From positions 17,097,872 to 17,161,871 of the forward strand of contig NC_058499.1 in assembly GCF_020382885.2 (NCBI RefSeq): 64,000 nt of DNA. Direction: 5' to 3'. The stretch is from Scatophagus argus. Taxonomy: Eukaryota > Chordata > Actinopteri > Scatophagidae. The notes under the pieces were generated by a model. It saw nothing but the letters and a program-made list of their open reading frames with translations, had not been told where the DNA came from and did no database searches. Both the position numbers and the translations under genes were made by a program. Every line of letters starts with the position of its first letter. Positions within the stretch are counted from its first letter, which is position 1. This document shows positions 55,101 to 64,000 of the stretch, in pieces.

Positions 55101-55731
55101 TGCGGAACTGGATGCAAAAACTGAAACAGATTGAGAATCGCCCTCATACGGGGGCATCTCAACCAAACAGGAAGCACATACTGTTAGTTGGTGTGTGAGA
55201 AACCAGAAAATTAAGGACAGCGAGGCGGATCCCATAACAGACACATTTCTCACCATCCTAGCTAGGGGCTTACGTGCCATTTAACTGCCGGAAAGCCCGT
55301 AAAGAGTGATGAAAATGAGAAATTCCCCTAGAAAAGTGCCCATTCACTGCCCTTCCCACAGAGGGTTTGTCTTGCTAGCATCTACTCTTACAGTAAAATG
55401 TATCTGTTCCCAGGTAAAGAACCATCACAGATCTTAATTATAAATTACCTGTACAATCTAACATTCTCCAGAGCCGTACACGCGCGAGTCGACGTCCGTT
55501 ACAAATCGTAGCTTGAGTATCGCTTCCTTTGCTGATTTGTAGTGGATTGGGCAAGTTGTAATAATAATAAAAAAAAAACAAAACAGAAAACGTCCAGATG
55601 AAGAAATCCTGACGAAAACACTTTTATGGCAAACCGCATACAAGCGTCCTCGGTGCTTTTAACTGCAAAGTGAGAGAATAGTAAACAGAGTAGAAAAGAC
55701 GCTTCGATAACGAAACGTCGTCGCTGCTTAC

Positions 55732-55900
55732 CTTTTGGAGTGACTTCCCTTCTTCTGCTGCGCTGTGCCTACAAGTAGAAACTAAATCCACTATTCTCAT
55801 TCTCTCACACGCTGTCACTGTTCTGAAGACTTGTCCTCTACTGTCGATTAGCTTCGCTGAAACCGTTGCTGGTCAAACGGACTCAGTCTCCCGCAGCCGA
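55732..55900 (-). other. usp6nl: Probable non-coding first exon of usp6nl
   Basis: On the minus strand this segment ends with CCAAAAG followed by the donor GTAAGC at 55731-55726. It lies at the edge of a CpG-rich region and is the only good first-exon candidate upstream of the first coding exon. It contains an ATG (55800-55798) opening a short upstream reading frame of 23 codons to the donor. The 5' boundary is a guess. Confidence 0.5.
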
Positions 55901-56050
55901 GCTCCACATGCCGCGAGCTGCATGCAGCTGTCTGGCAGGCGGTACACCAGTGACAGTGCGACGCACGCGCACGAGCAGCGGCGGGAGGCGCGCCGCCTCT
56001 CACCGACCCGAAGTTTAACATATGTTCAGTGTTGGAGTTGCAGGGACTGT
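55850..56050. promoter_or_regulatory. CpG-rich promoter of usp6nl (possibly bidirectional)
   Basis: This is the most CpG-dense short stretch in the window, with CGCACGCGCACGAGCAGCGG-type sequence at 55960-55990 and no TATA box. It lies immediately upstream of the predicted usp6nl first exon on the minus strand. On the plus strand an exon-like segment with donor GTAAGC at 56060 follows. Confidence 0.5.
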
Positions 56051-56446
56051 CCTAAGACGGTAAGCAGTTAAATTTACGCTTTCCCCTACCAGCAAATACC
56101 ATACTTTAAACAATAAAGTGGCTCCACTTCGCCCTCCTCATGTTGCATGCGTTTTTTAAGGTGCGGTTTTGCTAGCTGAAAATCTCTCCATCTAACTAAC
56201 TTGATATGAGTTTTATTGGTTGAGCGGTTGTTCTAACTACAGACAGTAATGTAACGCTGACGCCAGCCTGTCGTAGCTTCATATGTTCGTGTTATTTAGG
56301 TATTTAGCAAACACTTAACGAGTGTTTAAATAGTTGTATTTAAAATAGCCGGATGAGGAAACCCTCTAACAAAAATTGTCATCATGTGCCCTCTGTTGGT
56401 TAAACGCTAGACGTACGGGTGACACTGGGAAGGCGCATGTCTCATC

Positions 56447-56914
56447 TACGCTATATAGACAAAAGTATTCGGACGACTTCTCTTTTATTGGATTCAGGTG
56501 TGGCATGGCGCTGTTTGTGGCAGCAGTTTGGAAAGGCTCATTTTCAGCATGCCTGTGCCCCAGTGCACAAAGCAAGGTCCATAAAGACATGGTTGGATGG
56601 GACTGATGTGGGATAGCTTGACTGCCCCGCACAGACTCCTGATCTTAGCCCCATTGAATACCATTGGGATGAATTGGAACAGAGATTGTGAGCCAGGCCT
56701 TTTCATAGACATTGGTGCCTGACCTCACAAAGGCTTTACTGCATGAACGGGCAAAACTTCAGACAGAAACAATCCAGAATCTTGTGGAAAGCCTTCCCAG
56801 AAGAGTGGAACGTGCTATAACAGCAAATCTGTCTGTGTTTTTAGAGTGTATTGTCATTAAAGTCCCTGTTAGTGTAATGGTCAGGTGTCTCAATACTTTA
56901 GTCTGCATAGTGTA
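56447..56914 (+). mobile_element. Internally deleted Tc1/mariner element
   Basis: Left end TACGCTATATAGACAAAAGT and right end ACTTTAGTCTGCATAGTGTA are imperfect inverted repeats of the ACAAAAGTATTNGGAC type, bounded by TA. The 468 bp copy keeps fragments of the transposase C-terminus (KARSIKTWLDG, later LVESLPRRVERA) broken by stops and frame changes. It is non-autonomous and old. The element sits in the spacer between usp6nl and cpt1a. Confidence 0.85.
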
Positions 56915-59900
56915 TCTAAAAGCAAGGTTTACTTCACACATGTTGTGGCCTTAATGTGGATACAGACCAAATAGTTATTTTTATTCCTGAGATAGCTCAT
57001 TTGAGTTGTGGTTCTAACTTAGTTACCTTTTGCTCCAGCCCTCTTTGGGAGCCCCATGGAAGAAGTATGCTGTATTTAACAAGCAAAGACATAAAAAGAG
57101 AAAAAGTCAGAAAACTAAATATCATTTTGTTGTAACAGAATATCAGCTCTGTATGTTGTATTATGTTAATCATTTTGTGAACCTTTATATTTAACTCTGG
57201 ACCCATTTGGGGGTCCTAACCCCCAGGGTAGGTAACCATGCACACATGTTCAATAATAAGACATCTCTTATACTACAGCATTAGAGATCGTGGTAACAAT
57301 GGTAAGGTTACAGACATTTAGGTGAGGGGTAAAAACAAAAAAGGGTCATCTTCAGCACCAGATACACACTGCACGAACAGGAGGAATGTTAAGGATCCTT
57401 GCCATGCTCTTATATGTTCAGTTTTTTGTTTTTTGTTTTTTCCAATTTTCCAATCCATTATTTTCTGATGTCTCAAATGACAACTTCAGAATCCTTCAAA
57501 TGAAACAGGCTGTAAAAACAATTTAAAACAGGTGGATTTACAACTTAAGTCCCTTAAGTGCCTCAGTAAGAGTGAAGCAGCATGGAAAACAGCAGGACCT
57601 TGTCCAAGTGGAATACAGCAATCATTTATACCCATTTTCCTGCCATGACATGTCAAAATGTCTGCTGTGTACATGTATCCCAACTACAAAAATGTATTAT
57701 CACACTCAGTAGCACTTGGTTTATTTAACAGTGCTCTCACTGTCAAACAAAATGTTTAAAAGATTGCTGTTACAACCCAGTGGAATCTTTTTAACTTAAA
57801 CAGGACAGTGCATAGGTGGATGTCCAAAGATGCAGAGTTCTCAACTGAATTCAAGTCAGGCTGTTTTTAGGGCATAGCACAGAAGAGAAACCACCACAAC
57901 AGCTATTTTGTTATCTTGTTCTTTAGAGCAATTGTTGTTAATGACAGACCTCACAATACAATGTAATTTAATACAAAAGTCATTTGAGACAGTGCATATG
58001 CCTGAGGATTGGCCCGTGATGATTTGCAGCAGTGTGCAACAGCACCTTCCTGTGGCTGAATGTGCACGTAATCTCATGTTGCTTTTTTTCTCCGATTTTG
58101 AACCGATTTGGCTTAAGCACATCCTTCTTAAGCTAACAGTGGATTTAGTAGCCACAGAGGAAATTAGAGTGTCTGTAGGACATTGGAGAAAAAGTTGAAA
58201 TAGTGCGAATATCAGGATATGGACAAAATATTAACTGTGCAACCTGGTATGATTTTATTTTCTGCAAAGCTTCCATTCTGGAGTGCAGGGTTCACAACTA
58301 TGACAATATATATGCTGTTAACCCATCCCAGATATTGCCATTTCTGACAGTTTATGTCATAGTAACAGTCTCTATAATCTCTGTGACTGTATTATGTCAT
58401 TCCAGGGAATGTTGCAAATGAAAGAGCAAGACTGGATTGGTAAGATTGGATGGAATATCTTGATTCCCATTCCGTTATTTTATCCATTAAAGATAAATTA
58501 TGCAGAAATAAACAATGTATTGACTCATACAAATGTAATCAATGTCAGTCATCACTTGTGACCCTTGAGAAGTCTGTGGTGGGGCCTGCATCTGTTCTGT
58601 CCCTGTATTTACTTATCGCCTTAGTACTTTGAGTGTTCGGGACATTTCCGGTATATATATGTTTATATATAGATGTCGTGCATCGTGCTGGTACACGGAG
58701 TACTGAGTACTGAGTACAGCGTGTCTGTGATGCCATTTCCAGCATCACCACTTTACAGATGTTACCTTCTGTCCTCATGCGACCCTTTTCAGTCCACCTC
58801 AGAGGGGCGCTGTTTTTATCTCCACGACGTTTTCCGTAAAAGGGGGCAGGCTTTTGTGTACAGGTCCCATTCATGCAGTGTGTATAGAAGTGTTCGCCGA
58901 CAGCCTAGCCGTGTCACATCCTCCTCAGATCACAAAGCTCTCCTCTCTCAGGCTGATTGGAAAGGTGAGTCACAGTTCTGCTTTTTTTCACAGCGTGTCA
59001 CAGTGTAGTCTTCACTCTGTCTCTGCGGTTTTAATAGTAGGAGTGCAAATATGGCTGCAGGGGTTTTGAAAAAAAAAAAAACAAACAAAAAAAAACCCTC
59101 AACAAGCTAAACAAAATCTCCTGTAAACTCTGGTTATTTCTGTGCAGTTAACGTTAACGTCAGTCTGTTGCATTTCCTTGTCCTCGTATATCTGTGCCGT
59201 GTTTACATGACGTAGTGGATTTTGTTTCGCATTGACTCAGCCGGGCGGCTTTGGGTGGCCCGTTGCAGAAGAAAAAGAAATGAAGTTTACAGGCAAATAA
59301 TGACTTTAAATTAGAAAATTAACCTTAAGGAAAACGGCCTGTCGACTCACCGCCATACTGCATTTCACAGTACGATGTGAAAATATCTGCTGAAGAGGTC
59401 ACTACTGAATATGTGCTCTAAATATTCGACCTGTTTACTTTTCTGCACTGCGATTAGATCTTGAACGATTCTGGTTGGCACTCGTGCGTTGCTCGTAACA
59501 GGAATGTAACCTACACAAAGTCCAAGTAAAGGTCATTCATTGACAGTCACTTGGTAGTTTATCACAATACATTTACAGCTCTATTACTAAGCAGTAATAC
59601 TAAATAGTATGATCGTACCTGGCGGTGGCTTATGATGTGAGAGAAATTTAGACATGTAGTTATGTGTGTAAATGTCACCTGCCAGTGAAGGTCAGTAAAA
59701 GCCGGTTTGTCACGGTGTCCTTTATTGTAGGAGCATCATAAAATTAGAGACAACACGGTTAGTGTTTATTTACACGCAGCATAAAACACTGATTATTTTG
59801 ATTTGAGAATACAGAACAGAATATAGTTGATCTGCTGTGGGGGTGCACTCAGTGACCCATTTTCTTACAGACCACGTGGGCAGGATATTTGATATAATAC

Positions 59901-61846
59901 TGAATAACATGTAACCTGCATATGCCGAGCATATTTTGTGGGGAGACTTTGTGTCTGATGTTGAAGTGTTCAGTACTGACAAGCCTCGTGAGGTGCGTGA
60001 TGTGAACCTTGCGGTCACAGTCATATTGCAAATACGTTAGGTTTATGAAGACTGGGGGGGTAGTTGACATGATCGATTAACGACAGAAACGGCATTGCTT
60101 CTGCTTTAAAATGTATAAAATAGACAGGCGCCGACTGTATGATTTATATACTTCCAAAACGAGCCATATGTTTCGGGTGCCTTCATGGCAACCGCAATGG
60201 AAAATGCCTGTCGGCATACGAGTATTCTTGAGTACTTTGTACCAGTTTTACCCGGTATCCAAGCGGCGTAGCGCTGCGACCTTTCCCCTAGTTTCTGCAG
60301 CACAGGGTGGATCATGTGATGTAGCAAAGTAGCTGGGGGAGGGGGCTGGCTGCTGAAATGCTGCTCTGTGGATGCTCCTGTTGATTGGAAGAAAAATGGA
60401 CTGCGACGGAAAAAGTACTGCTTTTCAGACATCAAGTTGAGCTTTGCAGGAGAAACGTTGCTGAAGTCTTAGAGGAAAGCAAGCCAGTGTAGATAAAACA
60501 CAGCAAAGCATTACCATGGTGAAATAACATAATTGCACTCAAACCAGGGTAATCAGCAGTCGTTTAAGGCGGTTACTTAATGTGTATGCTCACGTGGCAA
60601 TTGTATTTCCGACAGCAATTGAAGGCAACTGGAGAGAGACGGCAGGTCTCTCTTAAAGCAACAACCAGAGTTTCATCATCCTGACAGACGTCTGAATTTC
60701 ACACATAATACTGGTCTCCTGCATCACTGATGGTGACATAATTAACGTAATGTAAAATGAAGATGTGATTTCTGAGACTGATCAACCTTAGTACTATTAT
60801 TAGTAACCAGATCATCAGTTCTCATTGGTTCGTCCTTTGTCAGCCTCTTCTCCTTTTATCTCCCTTAAAACTTTTAAAAATGGTGATATTCAGAAATTAC
60901 AGAATAACATTATTTGAACATGTGGTAACACACTTATTGTTTATTCATTTAAAATAAAAGAAACCTCTGGTTTAGAATAAAATAGTTTGCCTAGCGACAG
61001 TTCTCTTTTCCCTTAATGCCACACCTTCCAAACCAGTTACCTTCCAGGTGTATCTGCTTTGGTGTCAGCTTGCAGGAACCAGTTTAGTTCATATACTAAC
61101 TACATTGAAAAGCGTGCTCATCGGGCTGACTCATAGAGCGCATTCCTTTACCATAAATGTGACACACAACAAAACAACTAAAATAGCCGCAGCCTTTAGG
61201 TCTGAGACAGAATCAAAAGTTAAGTTGCGAACGAGATGATACAGAAAATGTGGTCTTGAGACCAGATTTGGGTTACGATAACTAAGAAAAGGGAAACTAT
61301 ATAGTCCTGGAGACATGAAGAAGAGGGGAAGCTGCTCATCTAGCACATATGTGTCCATATTTTGAGCTCTATAATAATTTTGTTTAATATTTTTTTCTAA
61401 ATGTGCATTTCAGTAAAAATTCAGTTTTTCATTTGGTTAGTGGTACGTTAGTGGCCATTTCCCTAGACAGAGCTTGAGCAGATTAAATCTTGGAAAGTGG
61501 GTAAGCTGGAGTGTCGTTGAGGAATAAGGGCTACTTATTTCAAGGAACTGTGACAGGAGCTGGTCAGTATGAAGTATTGTTCTCATATTTACCTGATAAT
61601 CACTTTACAGCCTCATCAAAGCATCGAGATGTCGTGATTGTACATTATTGTTGTGAACTGGTGTTTGTGATGAATTTACTTGATGGTAATGTCAGCCATA
61701 TTAACATTAAGTGAGAAAAGATTTTTGTAACAGGACTTAAGACGTGGCTAATTCTGCATCTTTCATTTGCGTTTTATGTTTAATATAAACTCTCTTGAAA
61801 CTTCTGCTTCACTGACTTTATCGTCCTGCTCTTCTCTTACCACCAG
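56915..61846. other. Spacer and 5' region of cpt1a
   Basis: No protein-coding exon is recognised. A possible cpt1a 5' non-coding exon is listed separately. CpG-richer sequence occurs at about 59130-59260. The rest shows nothing recognisable. Confidence 0.45.
58685..58964 (+). other. cpt1a: Candidate 5' non-coding exon of cpt1a
   Basis: Downstream of a TATA-like stretch (about 58650-58674) a segment ends in GGAAAG followed by the consensus donor GTGAGT at 58965. Human CPT1A has a non-coding first exon, and the first coding exon here has an acceptor at 61846, so an upstream exon must exist. This is the best-looking candidate but it is not proven. Confidence 0.3.
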
Positions 61847-63629
<1,783 letters not shown>

Positions 63630-64000
63630 GTGAGACCATGAATGCACTCTTCTGTTCAGTTCACTTTAACAGCAGATTTATACAGGAATGTCCCATGTTG
63701 ATGCATTATTATGCACTGGTTCACTTTCTTAGTTAAATCTGATCTAAGCTAATTGAGAATTGAGAATTAAGTATTATATATTAACCCTCAATATAATTTA
63801 AGTTCAACAAGTCCATGTGGAAAGTCCATAATGAGTCAAAGATGTGCGTTCTTTTTTTTTACTTACAAGACAAAATTCTTGTGTTAAGTGTATGCCGTAC
63901 ACTGAGTGCTGCTTTTGTTCTTTTAGTTTAATGAGTTTTCTCTTTTATCCCTGACCTGCAGGTTTCCTGGTGATACACAGTGTAACTTTAAATTTACTCT
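63630..64000 (+). other. cpt1a intron, incomplete
   Basis: The donor GTGAGA follows the third coding exon. The next expected family segment (a GMVKIFSG-like start) is not found before the window ends. Confidence 0.7.

Larger units (their letters stand above)
43345..55731 (-). other. usp6nl intron 1 (probable)
   Basis: A 12.4 kb stretch between the first coding exon and a CpG-rich exon-like sequence with a good donor on the same strand. I see no coding exon in it. It contains a MITE-like element (51350-52136), a GTT run (49268-49287) and a short LINE-tail-like end, CCCACTGGGGATAAATAAAG, at about 53172 followed by ATTGA units. Between about 52310 and 52630 lies another diverged repeat-like segment. 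Large parts (about 45450-49250) show nothing recognisable. Confidence 0.6.

Noticed and set aside
55732-55800. The uORF at usp6nl exon 1 as an N-terminal extension of the protein
   Set aside because: Joined to the first coding exon it reads into TGA before the main frame, so it cannot extend the protein; the human start also corresponds to the ATG in the later exon.
58673-59008. 111-residue plus-strand open frame upstream of cpt1a
   Set aside because: No recognisable family and no conserved motif. It runs across a good splice donor, so the segment is better seen as a possible untranslated exon.
60106-60435. 109-residue minus-strand open frame
   Set aside because: No family resemblance, no splice context and no neighbour on that strand to support it.

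Overview
The window is vertebrate nuclear DNA, almost certainly from a ray-finned (teleost) fish. The genes are split by GT-AG introns, and their products match known vertebrate families closely. Teleost-type Tc1/mariner elements, a tRNA-derived SINE and MITE-like repeats fill introns and spacers. A spiny-rayed fish is a reasonable guess from the repeats, but this is inference.

Six protein-coding genes could be assembled exon by exon. In order they are: igsf22 (+, 44-5375, 5' end outside the window); tmem86a (-, 12537-20942, complete, 237 aa); spty2d1 (+, 22937-27686, complete, 706 aa); uevld (+, 28723-32448, complete, 470 aa); a usp6nl/RN-tre gene (-, 35033-43336 coding, with a probable non-coding first exon at about 55732-55900, 827 aa); and cpt1a (+, 61871-63629, first three coding exons, continuing beyond the window). 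The block igsf22-tmem86a-spty2d1-uevld has the same order and relative orientations as human chromosome 11p15.1. The next expected neighbours, TSG101 and LDHA, are replaced here by usp6nl and cpt1a, which lie elsewhere in human.

The genes do not form a pathway. They cover a muscle-type Ig/FN3 protein, a lysoplasmalogenase-like membrane enzyme, a histone chaperone, a ubiquitin-E2-variant/LDH fusion, a Rab GTPase-activating protein and the mitochondrial carnitine acyltransferase. tmem86a and spty2d1 are head to head, uevld and usp6nl are tail to tail, and usp6nl and cpt1a are divergent with about 6 kb between them.

Mobile DNA: a nearly full-length Tc1-like transposon (16267-17820) lies in tmem86a intron 1, with one in-frame stop and an altered first catalytic residue. 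Two internally deleted Tc1/mariner copies lie at 5880-6628 and 56447-56914. There is a SINE in an igsf22 intron and MITE-like elements in introns of spty2d1 and usp6nl. I found no CRISPR array, operon, viral gene or previously undescribed gene system. The most interesting points are local: a predicted uORF whose stop overlaps the usp6nl start codon, the synteny break after uevld, and the decayed Tc1 copy.
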